Positions 9,521 to 18,356 of a stretch of 64,000 nt of DNA are shown here, piece after piece. The DNA lies in the NCBI GenBank assembly GCA_019636945.1, contig JAHBWO010000001.1, positions 1-64,000 on the forward strand, written 5' to 3'. The DNA comes from Nitrospira sp. (GTDB lineage: Bacteria; Nitrospirota; Nitrospiria; Nitrospirales; Nitrospiraceae). Each line of letters opens with the position of its first letter. Within the stretch, counting starts at the first letter, position 1. Under the pieces are notes generated by a model. The model saw only the letters and a program-made list of their open reading frames with translations, had not been told where the DNA came from and ran no database searches. A program made the position numbers and the translations under genes.

Positions 9521-11029
9521 TCAGACCGCCGGTATGGCCGTGGCGTCGTGATGACGCCGTTGGACGTGATGAGAACACATCTCCATGACATGATCAGCCA
9601 CATGCGGGCCAAAAGTCCGGTGCAGCAACCCGAGATACGACGGGTGCTGGAAATACTCCAGAAATGCTCGATCACGAAAATCCAATACGTCGGTGGCCGA
9701 CAACTGTTCAGTCGGTAGGGGCAGCGCCTCATAGGCATGCTGTGAATACCCGATCCACCCTGGTCCTCCTGAATCATCAGGCAGCGGCCACCCCTTGTCT
9801 CTTGCCAGGGCATATAAGGGTGATCCCGGATAGGCCATTGCACAGTAGAAATTGGCCCACTCCGTGTTCAGTTCGAGCGCCAAATCCAGTGTCGTCCGCA
9901 TGCTGGCCAGCGTGTCGTCAGGCAACCCAAAAATGTAATTGGCCGCGACATAAATACCATGCGACCGAATGCGCTCTACCGTTGCGACGATCTCCCGGTC
10001 TCCGAACCGCCCTTTCTCTACGCCGTCGCGGACATGTTGGCTGCCGGACTCGATACCCAGCCCCAGCCAGTTGAACCCAGCCGCCTTCAGTTTTTCGAGG
10101 ACCTGGTCTTGTACGGTATCCACACGAGCATAGGCCCAAATATTAAGGTGGTAGCCTCGCTCAATGATCCGGTCGCAAATACCCAGCACATGCCGCCGGT
10201 TCAACACAAACATCTCGTCCGGAATCTTGATGTTGGTGACGCCATAGTCTAGGACCAGCCGATCAATCAGACGAATGACATGATCGGGACTCCAGGTACG
10301 AAGCATCGGCGTGTCAAACGGCGCATTGATGCAACAAAACGAACATTTAAATGGGCATCCCAGGCTCGTTTGTAACGAAGCGTAGGGGCTGCGCGCCTCG
10401 AGACGGTCGAAGCAGTGCCAATTGTGGGCACGATAGCGACTCATCTCGAGCAACTCCCAGCCTTGCCCCGACAACTCCCGGTCCAGATCGGCAATCAGCG
10501 GCGCAGGTGGATTCGAGTGGATCTGACTCTGCTCCTGATACCACAAGCCCGGCACGTCCTTGAGCGATCCCACACCATCCCGCAGTAGTCGCAGAAGGCC
10601 CAGCACAGTGTACGGTCCTTCTCCCTGACACACGTAGGTATAGGGCTCTTCCAGCAGTGTTCGTCTGGGCAACGCCGACGGATGCGTCCCCATCACCAGC
10701 GTCGGAACATCTGACAAAGCCCGCAGCTCTTCGCAAACGCGCCGCCCAGCCGGCATGCATTGCGTTGAAGCAGAGGGTTGCTGTCCATAAATGACGAACA
10801 CCACCAAGCGGGGATCGGCCTGTGCAATGGCATGGGCGGTTTGCACATGGGTAAATCCTTTCGCCTCCGCATCTAGAATCCCGACGTCATACCCACGATC
10901 CCGAATGAAGGATGCCATCATTCCTGCCCATACAGGGGGCTCAATCGCAGCCAAATCGCGACTGAGACTCTGATAAACCTGCACACGGCTTGGTGGCGTC
11001 ACAAACAGGACATCACTACGCTGCGACAT
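9521..11029 (-). CDS. B12-binding-domain radical SAM protein (second)
   Basis: A 502-residue protein from the ATG at 11029, chosen because MSQRSDVLFVTPPS begins the cobalamin-binding fold and earlier ATGs lie within the upstream gene. The cobalamin-binding-like domain spans about 1-150 (MASFIRDRGYDVGILDAEA, VMGTHPSALP). The cluster motif CxxxCxxC is Cys225, Cys229 and Cys232 in LGCPFKCSFCC. Later motifs include LGLGIESGS and YIFGLPDDT. It overlaps the aminotransferase by 14 bp, which suggests translational coupling. It is only distantly similar to the other radical SAM protein here, so the two probably catalyse different steps. Substrate unknown. Confidence 0.85.
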   Translation of the reverse strand: MSQRSDVLFVTPPSRVQVYQSLSRDLAAIEPPVWAGMMASFIRDRGYDVGILDAEAKGFTHVQTAHAIAQADPRLVVFVIYGQQPSASTQCMPAGRRVCEELRALSDVPTLVMGTHPSALPRRTLLEEPYTYVCQGEGPYTVLGLLRLLRDGVGSLKDVPGLWYQEQSQIHSNPPAPLIADLDRELSGQGWELLEMSRYRAHNWHCFDRLEARSPYASLQTSLGCPFKCSFCCINAPFDTPMLRTWSPDHVIRLIDRLVLDYGVTNIKIPDEMFVLNRRHVLGICDRIIERGYHLNIWAYARVDTVQDQVLEKLKAAGFNWLGLGIESGSQHVRDGVEKGRFGDREIVATVERIRSHGIYVAANYIFGLPDDTLASMRTTLDLALELNTEWANFYCAMAYPGSPLYALARDKGWPLPDDSGGPGWIGYSQHAYEALPLPTEQLSATDVLDFRDRAFLEYFQHPSYLGLLHRTFGPHVADHVMEMCSHHVQRRHHDATAIPAV

Positions 11030-12218
11030 GCATGCCTCCAACATCATGGGCCAATGCCACGACACGTCGAACACCTTCCATGACATCCTGCTCTTGTCCG
11101 CAGGTGGCGATCCGGATAAAGGTGGAGCAGTCGGCGCCAAAACTTCGTCCCGGTGTCACCGCGGTATGTCGTTCTTCCAGCAGCTGTTTACAGAACGTCA
11201 TATCGTCCAGGCCCGTCCCACCGATATCGACAAACAAGTAGAAGCCTGATTCCGGCGAGGCCGTGCGCAAAATTCCCGAGCCGTTGACCGAAGCGGCACA
11301 CGTGCTTGCCACGCGGTTACAATGTGCCTTGACCTGCGCAACGTATTGATCGAGTATCGGAAGACCCGCAAGACATCCCAATTGCGTGAACGCCGGCAGA
11401 CAGGAGATTAGCGTGGATGATGAGAGTGCCAGCTTCTCTGCAACTGAAGGATGTGCGATCGCATAGCCGATACGGTATCCAGGAATCGAACACAGTTTCG
11501 AAAAAGATGACATCACGACCAACTGAGGCATGTCACATGAAGCTAAACTGAAGAATGGCCAGCTGAAAGACAACTCGCCGTAGGTTTCGTCGCTCAACAG
11601 CCAAATACTCTCCTGGTCACACCGTTGCGCCAGCAGTTCCAGCATTGCCCTGGTATAGACGGCACCTGTTGGATTGTTGGCGGAATTGACAATGATGGCT
11701 TTAGGAGATGCAGAGATGGCTGCTTCAATATGTGCCTCAGACAGATGAAACCCGTTGTCTTGCGCCAACGAAACTGATCTCACGTCAAGACCTATGTGCG
11801 CCGTCGCCGCCCAATACGATGGAAATGCCGGAGTGAAGAGCACAACTCTGTCGCCGGGATTGCACGTGAGGTCCAGAAACTGGCTGATCAGCAGGTTCGC
11901 CGGGCTGATCACGACATGACTGTCGTCGAGGATTCGTCCTGTTCTCAAAGCGTACCGAGCAGCCAGAGCGGTCCGTAATTCTCGAAGGCCTCCCATCGGG
12001 GTATACCCAAGTTGCCTCCCCCGGACGGCCTCCACGGTCGCCTCGATAATTTCAGTGGGAGGTGCCATACGCGGGTTGCCCAGCTCAAGGTGATAGACAT
12101 ATTGCCCGTCCAGCTCCAGGCTCTGGGCTCGATCCAACACCTTGAACATCTCCTGGCCGATGAGCCGATCTCCTCGAGAAGAAAACGGCAATGTCGTCAA
12201 TGCATGAGAATAGGTCAT
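11016..12218 (-). CDS. PLP-dependent class I/II aminotransferase
   Basis: A 400-residue fold-type I aminotransferase. The start at 12218 is chosen because an AGAGGA ribosome site lies about 6 bases upstream and the next residues match the family N-terminus. Visible motifs are NNPTG at 181-185, the cofactor aspartate region SDETYG near 209, and the Schiff-base lysine Lys241 in SSFSKLCSIPGYRIG. It would transfer an amino group between an amino acid and a 2-oxo acid or keto-sugar derivative. Aspartate-aminotransferase-like proteins usually act on amino acids, so it may supply or consume a side-chain precursor in this glycan pathway. Substrate is unknown. Confidence 0.85.
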   Translation of the reverse strand: MTYSHALTTLPFSSRGDRLIGQEMFKVLDRAQSLELDGQYVYHLELGNPRMAPPTEIIEATVEAVRGRQLGYTPMGGLRELRTALAARYALRTGRILDDSHVVISPANLLISQFLDLTCNPGDRVVLFTPAFPSYWAATAHIGLDVRSVSLAQDNGFHLSEAHIEAAISASPKAIIVNSANNPTGAVYTRAMLELLAQRCDQESIWLLSDETYGELSFSWPFFSLASCDMPQLVVMSSFSKLCSIPGYRIGYAIAHPSVAEKLALSSSTLISCLPAFTQLGCLAGLPILDQYVAQVKAHCNRVASTCAASVNGSGILRTASPESGFYLFVDIGGTGLDDMTFCKQLLEERHTAVTPGRSFGADCSTFIRIATCGQEQDVMEGVRRVVALAHDVGGMHVAA

Positions 12219-12270
12219 CGCAATCCTCTGCGGCTCACAAACTCTTCCATCCGCCAGTTTCTGACGGCGA

Positions 12271-13002
12271 TCATGACAGGACTCCTCCCCGCCACTCATG
12301 CCGAGAGCTTGCGAACTCTGCCAGCCGCTCCGGGGTGCCGATATCGTATAGCGCAACGGCGCTGACAAATCCGTACACGCCGCGAGGCAGCAACGCCGGG
12401 AGCACGTCCCTTTCAATGGATGAGAGGCGATGATCCGGAATCTCCTTCAGCACATCCCTCCTGAACACATACAGACCGGCATTGTGATATTGCGGCACCG
12501 TACCGGGTTGTTTCTCGGTGAACGCCGTGACTTGTGCGTGTGAATTGACCGTCACAAAACCAACGTCACTCCGTGCTCCTGCTGAGGCTAGTGCGATGGT
12601 TGCCCGTCCTTGCTTGGCAGCATGAAATTCGAGCAGCTGGTTCGGATCAATTTCGATCAACGAATCACCGTTGACAACCATGAAAGGATCGCTCTGGATC
12701 AGGGCGGCCGCATGCTTGACAGCGCCCGCCGTTCCCATCGGGAAAGGCTCATGCGAAATCACTACTTCATAGGGATGCCGTATACCGGCGTATCGCTGGG
12801 CGATATGCCCACCTAGGTATCCAGTACACAGAATAATACGTGTCATTCCGTGAACGACAAAGTGCTCAAGAATGAAATCGAGAAAAGGTCGGTCATGAAT
12901 TAGGGCCATTGCTTTCGGCCGGTCGCTCACCGCCGGACGCAGCCTTGTGCCAAGCCCACCACACAGAACGACGAGATCACAACCGCCGGCACCTATGGTC
13001 AT
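12271..13002 (-). CDS. hddC: Sugar-1-phosphate nucleotidyltransferase (HddC-like)
   Basis: A 243-residue nucleotidyltransferase with the signature LCGGLGTRLRP followed by RPKAM, and the metal-binding block VVNGDSLIE. The length and the adjacent heptose-type kinase point to GDP-D-glycero-alpha-D-manno-heptose synthesis (HddC), but the family also contains glucose- and mannose-1-phosphate enzymes, so the sugar is inferred from context. Its ATG overlaps the stop codon of the kinase gene by four bases (ATGA), consistent with coupled translation. Confidence 0.8.
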   Translation of the reverse strand: MTIGAGGCDLVVLCGGLGTRLRPAVSDRPKAMALIHDRPFLDFILEHFVVHGMTRIILCTGYLGGHIAQRYAGIRHPYEVVISHEPFPMGTAGAVKHAAALIQSDPFMVVNGDSLIEIDPNQLLEFHAAKQGRATIALASAGARSDVGFVTVNSHAQVTAFTEKQPGTVPQYHNAGLYVFRRDVLKEIPDHRLSSIERDVLPALLPRGVYGFVSAVALYDIGTPERLAEFASSRHEWRGGVLS

Positions 13003-14069
13003 GCCGCTTTCTCCAACGGGAATGCGTTCCGACCAGCGGCGGACGCCTGCTCATCCGTCCATCCAAAGTCCCGCACTATCGGTGTTTCCTGTTGATAGAA
13101 TACGATCTGGCTGCCAAGCCCTTCGAATCGGAAGGGAACCCGAAGAAGCCCAGGCAAGGCAGCATGGATTCTTTGATGCACCTCCGGTTTGGCGAAGAAC
13201 AGCATAAATCCACCACCCCCTGCACCAAGCAGTTTGCCGCCAAGCGCTCCCGCTCTCCTTGCTGCATCGTAGATGTCGTCGATCATCGGCGTGGTGATCT
13301 GGGACGTCAGACCTCGCTTGACCATCCAAGCCTCATGCAGCAACTCACCGAACTCACCGAGATCGCGATCTCCAACCATGATCGAGATACCCTCTTGAAC
13401 CATCTGTAACATGGCGAAGAGTTCGACACGCCGCTGCTTTGTTTTTTCAATTTGCTCCTTCGCGATTTCGGATGCCGTGCGTGAAAATCCTGTAAAATAG
13501 AGCAATAGATGATCCTGAAAATCGGTCAGTCTCTCCGGTTTCATCACGAGCGATGTGTATCCGATGTCACCGTTCGATGAAAAATTAACGCGGCACAACC
13601 CGCCGTGCGCCGCCAACACCTGATCCTGGCAGCCGACGGACTCCTGCAAGACGTTCTGTTCGATGTGAATCGCTGTCTGAGCCAATTCTGCTTTGCTCGG
13701 CATGGTGTGTTGCAAGGCGTACAAGGAATGCAATAGGCCGACGGTGAACGAAGAACTCGATCCCAATCCGGTGCGCGCAGGCAAATCACCATCGTGGTGA
13801 ATTTCAAGACCATCGGTTATGCCCATATGCTGGAGTACACCACGGACCGCAGGATGTTTGATCTCATTATTCGATTTGGCTTGCTCGATACGTGAGTAGG
13901 CAATGCGTGTCCTGTGTTCAAAGAACGGCGGCAGATACCGGCAGGAGATGTAACAATACTTGTCGATGGTCGTTGCCAACACAGCGCCCCCATGTTCCCG
14001 AAACCACACCGGATAGTCGGTGCCACCACCGAAAAATGAGATGCGGAAGGGTGTGCGGCTGATGATCAT
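12999..14069 (-). CDS. hddA: GHMP kinase, D-glycero-D-manno-heptose 7-phosphate kinase-like (HddA)
   Basis: A 356-residue GHMP kinase. Motif 1 is SRTPFRISFFGGGTDYP at the N-terminus. The ATP-binding motif 2 is PARTGLGSSSSFTVG, and motif 3 is KLLGAGGGGFMLFF near the C-terminus. The FFGGGTDYP start is characteristic of the HddA subgroup, which phosphorylates heptose 7-phosphate at C1 before nucleotidyl transfer. It lies directly upstream of, and overlaps, the HddC-like gene, so a GDP-heptose product is likely. No gmhA or gmhB homologue is visible in the window; these would have to be elsewhere. Confidence 0.85.
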   Translation of the reverse strand: MIISRTPFRISFFGGGTDYPVWFREHGGAVLATTIDKYCYISCRYLPPFFEHRTRIAYSRIEQAKSNNEIKHPAVRGVLQHMGITDGLEIHHDGDLPARTGLGSSSSFTVGLLHSLYALQHTMPSKAELAQTAIHIEQNVLQESVGCQDQVLAAHGGLCRVNFSSNGDIGYTSLVMKPERLTDFQDHLLLYFTGFSRTASEIAKEQIEKTKQRRVELFAMLQMVQEGISIMVGDRDLGEFGELLHEAWMVKRGLTSQITTPMIDDIYDAARRAGALGGKLLGAGGGGFMLFFAKPEVHQRIHAALPGLLRVPFRFEGLGSQIVFYQQETPIVRDFGWTDEQASAAGRNAFPLEKAA

Positions 14070-14102
14070 CGTACGACTCCCCTCTGTGCGATCGTGCTGG
14101 CC

Positions 14103-15050
14103 TTACACATTGCCGTATCCGGTTCCGCCGATGACGGTGTAGCACTTAGTCAGCTCCCGGATGCCACGTGCGAGCGACCAATCGGGTGTGAAGCCTGTGG
14201 CGAGTATCCGTTTGTTGGAGACGATGTAATCCCGCTTGTCCGGATCTTCCCCGATCGGGGCCTCCGAATAGACGAACTGCGGCACCTGCCGTTTGATTTC
14301 AGCGCACAGTTCCAACTTTGACAAGTTGGCATCGTCCAGCCCAACATTGTATGGGGAGTCCTTCATGGAGTCGAAATGCTCGATCGCATGGAGGAAAGCC
14401 TTGGTCACGTCTCGAACATGAATATAGTTGCGCTTACAGTGGCCTTCGAAGACTGTGACGGCTCGATCATGGACCGCCCGCCAGACAAAATCGTTCACGA
14501 GGAGGTCCATTCGCATCCGGGGCGAAGCACCGAAGACCGTCGCAAGCCGAAGCGTGATGGCATTGCCCCGATCGAGTACGACCCGTTCGGCTTTTACTTT
14601 GGTCTCACCGTAGAGACTAATGGGACGGAGCGGCGACTCTTCGGTGCAGGGAATTCCAGGTTGACCGATCCCATATCCACTGTTGGTGACAGGAAAGATG
14701 ATGCGCTGAGTCGGCGAAGAGAGCTTACACAGCATGTGAACCGCATCCAAATTAATCGAATAGGCACCGATTCGGTCCCGATTGCACAGCGGTGCACCCA
14801 CTAACGCCGCCAACGGAATGAGGATATCGCCGTCACGAATCACATCCGTCATGAGTCGTTCATCCCGACAATCACCGCGGATCACGCTAAACCTGTCGTC
14901 ACTGCAACAATCCAGGAGGCTATTCTGTCGGTACATGAAATTGTCGATGACCGTGACCCTATACCCGCGATTGAGTAAGTGGCGAGACAGCACGGATCCG
15001 ATGTAGCCTGCTCCGCCCGTGATCACGACATGTTCTTGCAATGTCATCAT
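14103..15050 (-). CDS. NAD-dependent sugar epimerase/dehydratase (SDR)
   Basis: A 315-residue extended SDR protein. The dinucleotide motif is VITGGAGYIGS and the catalytic YxxxK appears as YGETK. The pattern resembles UDP-glucose 4-epimerase and nucleotide-sugar 4,6-dehydratase relatives. Two adjacent ATGs (15050 and 15047) are possible starts. It follows the second SDR gene by 15 bp. The substrate is most likely a nucleotide-activated heptose or hexose made by this operon, but the sequence does not tell epimerisation from dehydration. Confidence 0.82.
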   Translation of the reverse strand: MMTLQEHVVITGGAGYIGSVLSRHLLNRGYRVTVIDNFMYRQNSLLDCCSDDRFSVIRGDCRDERLMTDVIRDGDILIPLAALVGAPLCNRDRIGAYSINLDAVHMLCKLSSPTQRIIFPVTNSGYGIGQPGIPCTEESPLRPISLYGETKVKAERVVLDRGNAITLRLATVFGASPRMRMDLLVNDFVWRAVHDRAVTVFEGHCKRNYIHVRDVTKAFLHAIEHFDSMKDSPYNVGLDDANLSKLELCAEIKRQVPQFVYSEAPIGEDPDKRDYIVSNKRILATGFTPDWSLARGIRELTKCYTVIGGTGYGNV

Positions 15051-15065
15051 GTTCCTGTTGACTCC

Positions 15066-16019
15066 TTACGAATGACCGCACAACGAGGACTCAAGATGAC
15101 GCTGGGATCGTCCGACCTGTCGGCTGAAAAACCATCGCACGGTCTCTGTGAGCCCATCAGTGAGACTGGTGAATCGGTTGCCTGGAAATCGTGCTTCGAA
15201 GGTAGTACTCCGCAAGCGCTTTACGAGCATCCCTTCCGGCTTGGTGGCGTCGAAGACAATAGGACCGTGATAGTCCATGACCTGGCCGATCGTACGGGCG
15301 AGGTGAGCGATCGAAATTCCTTCGTCCGGAGTCACAATGGTCGTACCTGATCCCCAGGCACCCGCTAGGGCTCCAAGAGCTAAACGCGCCACATCATCGA
15401 CGTACACAAATTGACGAACGGCCCGTCCAGTACCCCAGACCGTAAAGACAGCGCCGTTCGTCTGGGCGTCATGACAACGGCGGATCAGCGCGCCCACCAC
15501 ATGCCCCGATTCCAGGTCGAAAGAGTCATGCGGCCCGTACATGGTCACGGGTGTGAGGCTGTTCCACGCAAGTCCCGCCTCCGTGGCCGCGAGTCTGACC
15601 TGAAGGTCGAGCATGCGCTTCGCATAGGCGTAGCCGGCGTTTCCGTCATAGGGCGATGCACTCAGCAAGTCGGTTTCCGTGGTTTGGCGATCCGCATAAA
15701 AGGGAAACGCGCAACTGGATAACATCGTTGTGAGACGCGGGATGCGCAGCTGCCGTGCGGCCGACAAGACAGCCGTGTTGATCAGTATGTTCTCTTCGAG
15801 AAACCGCGCATTGTCGACGGCATTGGCTTTGACCCCTCCGACCACGCCGGCCAAATGCAAGATCTGGCCGGGCTGAATAGATTGCAACAGCCGCTCGGCG
15901 ACGCTTCGATCGCGAAGATCTCCGTCCCGCCTGGACAGGTAGACCGCATCAGGTCTCAGACGGCGCACGGCCTGCCCTAACAACCCCGATCCGCCGGTGA
16001 CAAGTAAGGGAGCTGTCAC
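15066..16019 (-). CDS. GDP-fucose-synthase-like SDR
   Basis: A 317-residue SDR with N-terminal LVTGGSGLLGQAV and active-site YAYAKRM. The segment LSSCAFPFYAD matches the SSC..P block of GDP-L-fucose synthases, which are bifunctional 3,5-epimerase/4-reductases acting on GDP-4-keto-6-deoxymannose. In heptose pathways such enzymes epimerise and reduce GDP-4-keto-6-deoxyheptose. It overlaps the upstream PLP enzyme gene by four bases. GDP-L-fucose or colitose synthase-like activity (ColC partners ColD) are both possible; the neighbouring ColD-like gene makes the latter attractive. Confidence 0.82.
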   Translation of the reverse strand: MTAPLLVTGGSGLLGQAVRRLRPDAVYLSRRDGDLRDRSVAERLLQSIQPGQILHLAGVVGGVKANAVDNARFLEENILINTAVLSAARQLRIPRLTTMLSSCAFPFYADRQTTETDLLSASPYDGNAGYAYAKRMLDLQVRLAATEAGLAWNSLTPVTMYGPHDSFDLESGHVVGALIRRCHDAQTNGAVFTVWGTGRAVRQFVYVDDVARLALGALAGAWGSGTTIVTPDEGISIAHLARTIGQVMDYHGPIVFDATKPEGMLVKRLRSTTFEARFPGNRFTSLTDGLTETVRWFFSRQVGRSQRHLESSLCGHS

Positions 16020-17212
16020 GCTGCCTCCAGAACGATAGTGGAAATCGTCGCAATGTCCTCTTCGCTCAGGCTTGGGTGATTCGGTAGAAAGAACCCACAG
16101 TGATGAATCCGATCGGCGACCGGGAAACTGGCTGCCCCATAGCGGTTCATCCAGAACGGATGCAGACCAAGATTGCCGGCTGAGAAAATGCGTGTCTCCA
16201 CACCACGGGCAGAGAGGGCTTGGACGATGCGCTGCCGTTGTTGACGAGACTCCGCCAAGAGTCCGACAGAAATGCTGGCTACTTCACTATCTGCCGGATG
16301 ACGTTGAACGTAGAAACTTCCACTCAAGCGAGCCAAATAGCGAGCATGGTTCTGCCGGCGCTGCTCCGTCATCCAATCCAGCTTTTCCAGTTGCCCGATC
16401 CCGATGAACGCGTTCAAGTCTGTCGACCGGAGGTTGAAGCCGGGCTCATAAAACACAAAGGGTGAATGAAAGTCATCGATACCGTATCGCGTTACAAGCG
16501 AGTGATGTGTCGCTCTGTCCAAGTCCTTGCTCCAGCCGTGGCTTCTGAGCATGAGCAGTAGATCTCTCATCTTGGGATCATCGGTAGAGACCATGCCGCC
16601 CTCGATCGTCGACATTTGATGGCCGAAGTAAAATGAGAAACTGCCCATATCACCAAATGAGCCGACTCTCCGCCCCTCGTAGGTCGCTCCGATTGCCGCA
16701 CACGCGTCTTCGAGAAGCACGAACTCATAGCGAGCCTTCAATGCCATCAGTTCCCGCATTTTGTGAGGGACACCAAGCACTTGGACGAGCATGACGGTCT
16801 GAGCGTGATGCTGTTTTAGCAGCGTTTCGAGATGATCTAAGTCGAGACCGAACGTCTCCGAATCGGCCTCACACATAATGGGCTCAAAACCGAATTGGAT
16901 CGCCGGCGCAATCGATGTGACCCAGCCCACGCTGGGAACGATCACTTTCTTGTTACGCAACCGCCCTGAGGCCAGGAGCGCGTAGTACATCAAGAGATTG
17001 GCGGACGACCCAGAGTTGCAGAATATGGAGTGCGAGGAATTCAACCAGTTTGACCAACGCGACTCAAAGTCGCACGTAACAGTCCCCTTCGTTAATCGTG
17101 GATAGGTACGAAGCCACTCGATCAGGCGATCAGTGTCGTGACGGTCGATTGTGTCGTACGCCAAACACCATCGAGGATTGAGCTCGTGTTGCGTCGTAGG
17201 TGGACCGTTCAT
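16016..17212 (-). CDS. DegT/StrS-family PLP protein with Lys replaced by His (ColD-like dehydratase)
   Basis: A 398-residue member of the DegT/DnrJ/EryC1/StrS family, first visible gene of the glycan operon. The substrate and PLP pocket blocks are present (CNSGSSANLL near 65, LLEDACAAIG near 166). The position that normally holds the PLP-binding lysine is His198 in SFYFGHQMSTIEGG. In this family a His there marks PMP-dependent sugar 3-dehydratases such as ColD and E1/RfbH, which remove the C3 hydroxyl instead of transaminating. I therefore expect a 3-deoxy sugar-nucleotide intermediate. No E1-type ferredoxin reductase partner is seen beside it, which favours the ColD mode. Activity is inferred from one residue. 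Confidence 0.85.
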   Translation of the reverse strand: MNGPPTTQHELNPRWCLAYDTIDRHDTDRLIEWLRTYPRLTKGTVTCDFESRWSNWLNSSHSIFCNSGSSANLLMYYALLASGRLRNKKVIVPSVGWVTSIAPAIQFGFEPIMCEADSETFGLDLDHLETLLKQHHAQTVMLVQVLGVPHKMRELMALKARYEFVLLEDACAAIGATYEGRRVGSFGDMGSFSFYFGHQMSTIEGGMVSTDDPKMRDLLLMLRSHGWSKDLDRATHHSLVTRYGIDDFHSPFVFYEPGFNLRSTDLNAFIGIGQLEKLDWMTEQRRQNHARYLARLSGSFYVQRHPADSEVASISVGLLAESRQQRQRIVQALSARGVETRIFSAGNLGLHPFWMNRYGAASFPVADRIHHCGFFLPNHPSLSEEDIATISTIVLEAA

Positions 17213-17391
17213 GATGCTCTCTTCCTTGAGATCAGATCTGCGCAGAAACGTACTTCAAGACACATGCCAGACAGATGGCTGGACTATGGCGTCTAGACGA
17301 GGGTTTTTTGATTTAGAAGACGAATAGGTCGGCAGTATTTGCCGGTCTGAAGGGAAAACAATTCCTTAGGAAGGCTGAAGGGTTTCTACTG
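17213..17391. other. Spacer between the PilZ gene and the glycan operon
   Basis: 179 bp with no convincing gene. A small inverted repeat (CGGCA-N5-TGCCG) lies near 17331-17345 downstream of the PilZ stop. A weak -24/-12-like match sits at 17255-17269 but lacks the -12 GC. The promoter of the glycan operon should lie here, but I cannot place it. Confidence 0.4.
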
Positions 17392-18114
17392 TCAAGACAA
17401 TGACAGCACCATCGTTTTCTGTGTCGCCCACTGCTCGATCGCACTCTTGACCGACCCTCCCCAACCTCGATACTCGATATATTCCATTTCGTTGAACCGA
17501 AACTCAATCCCAATCGTTTCACTACCATGTCGTACATCGACGTTTTTTACGACTCCTGTCAAATTGGTAATGTGTCCGAGTCCAGGAAGTTCGAACTCCA
17601 GACGAACTGCCGATCCTGACCGCAACCACGCCGGTCTTCGAACCAACGTCACACTGCAGCCTCCCCCGCTGAGATCTTTCAGTAAACCGCCAAAATAGCT
17701 GTTCCCAGGTAATACGGAAGAAGAACCGCTCGCCGTGTCCGCTTGCATCAAAAGAATCGGTTCGTTGGCGGAGGCTCTGAGATGCTTACGCAGGTGCATT
17801 TCCTCTACGTTCTTCGGGTAGGCCACGAAGAGTAACGGCACCGGCGAGGTAATCAGATCGCGAAACTCACTCCGGTACCCGACCAACTTGCCGTCATGAA
17901 GATAGCTCACGGTGCATGGAGTCCCGCTCTCAACCCGCTGGTCGTGACTCAGCGGGAGCGGCCATTCACAGACAAGCCACGCGTGATCTTTCCAGCCCAA
18001 CAGTGTGGAGCCATACATCACTTTCTGCCCATCAAGCGTCAAAGACAGTTTGATGGCCAAGCCCACTGATAAGAACGATGCTGGAGAGGGAGTCGCCTCG
18101 ACTAAGTCGTTCAT
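17392..18114 (-). CDS. PilZ-domain protein (YcgR-like)
   Basis: A 240-residue protein. The start at 18114 is chosen for the AGGAAGGAAC ribosome site just upstream. The N-terminal half resembles the YcgR accessory domain (KVMYGSTLLGWKDHAWLVCEWP). The C-terminal half has PilZ-like beta strands with LKDLSGGGCSVTL and VRLEFELPGLG. The canonical RxxxR of c-di-GMP binders is not clear. DLSGGGCS corresponds to the D/N-x-S-x-x-G motif. It probably links c-di-GMP level to flagellar motor function. It is divergent from the HD-GYP gene, and a sigma28-like motif at 18164-18191 would drive it with late flagellar genes. Confidence 0.75.
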   Translation of the reverse strand: MNDLVEATPSPASFLSVGLAIKLSLTLDGQKVMYGSTLLGWKDHAWLVCEWPLPLSHDQRVESGTPCTVSYLHDGKLVGYRSEFRDLITSPVPLLFVAYPKNVEEMHLRKHLRASANEPILLMQADTASGSSSVLPGNSYFGGLLKDLSGGGCSVTLVRRPAWLRSGSAVRLEFELPGLGHITNLTGVVKNVDVRHGSETIGIEFRFNEMEYIEYRGWGGSVKSAIEQWATQKTMVLSLS

Positions 18115-18163
18115 CCTGTTCCTTCCTCGTTGAGCAATCGTTACAAACACTCGCTGATGGGCT

Positions 18164-18191
18164 CTATCGGTCCAGCACAGACTTTTCTTGA
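18164..18191 (-). promoter_or_regulatory. Candidate sigma28 (FliA) promoter of the PilZ gene
   Basis: On the minus strand TCAAGAAA-N12-ACCGATAG resembles the FliA consensus TAAAGTTT-N11-GCCGATAA. The -10 is close to consensus, the -35 less so. It ends 50 bp before the PilZ start codon. Confidence 0.45.
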
Positions 18192-18262
18192 GCAACAAGG
18201 ATACGAGATGGAACATATTGATTCAGAATGAATTCCAACGCGCACCGTCTTGCACACACCGA

Positions 18263-18290
18263 TCAAGTTCACTGTTTCTTTCGCCGATAA
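18263..18290 (+). promoter_or_regulatory. Sigma28 (FliA) promoter of the HD-GYP/histidine kinase operon
   Basis: TCAAGTTC-N12-GCCGATAA: the -10 is a perfect FliA match and the -35 differs at few positions. The spacer is one base longer than the enteric norm. It lies 67 bp before the ATG at 18357, a normal leader length. Confidence 0.65.
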
Positions 18291-18356
18291 CGCACGCGAA
18301 CCAGCTGCAGGATAATAGTCCGTTCGACGACGTCTCCGACCTGGAGTCCACGATCT

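Noticed and set aside
17255-17269. Sigma54-like motif upstream of the glycan operon (TGGCATGTGTCTTGA)
   Set aside because: The -24 box fits but the -12 box lacks the essential GC. I do not call it a promoter.
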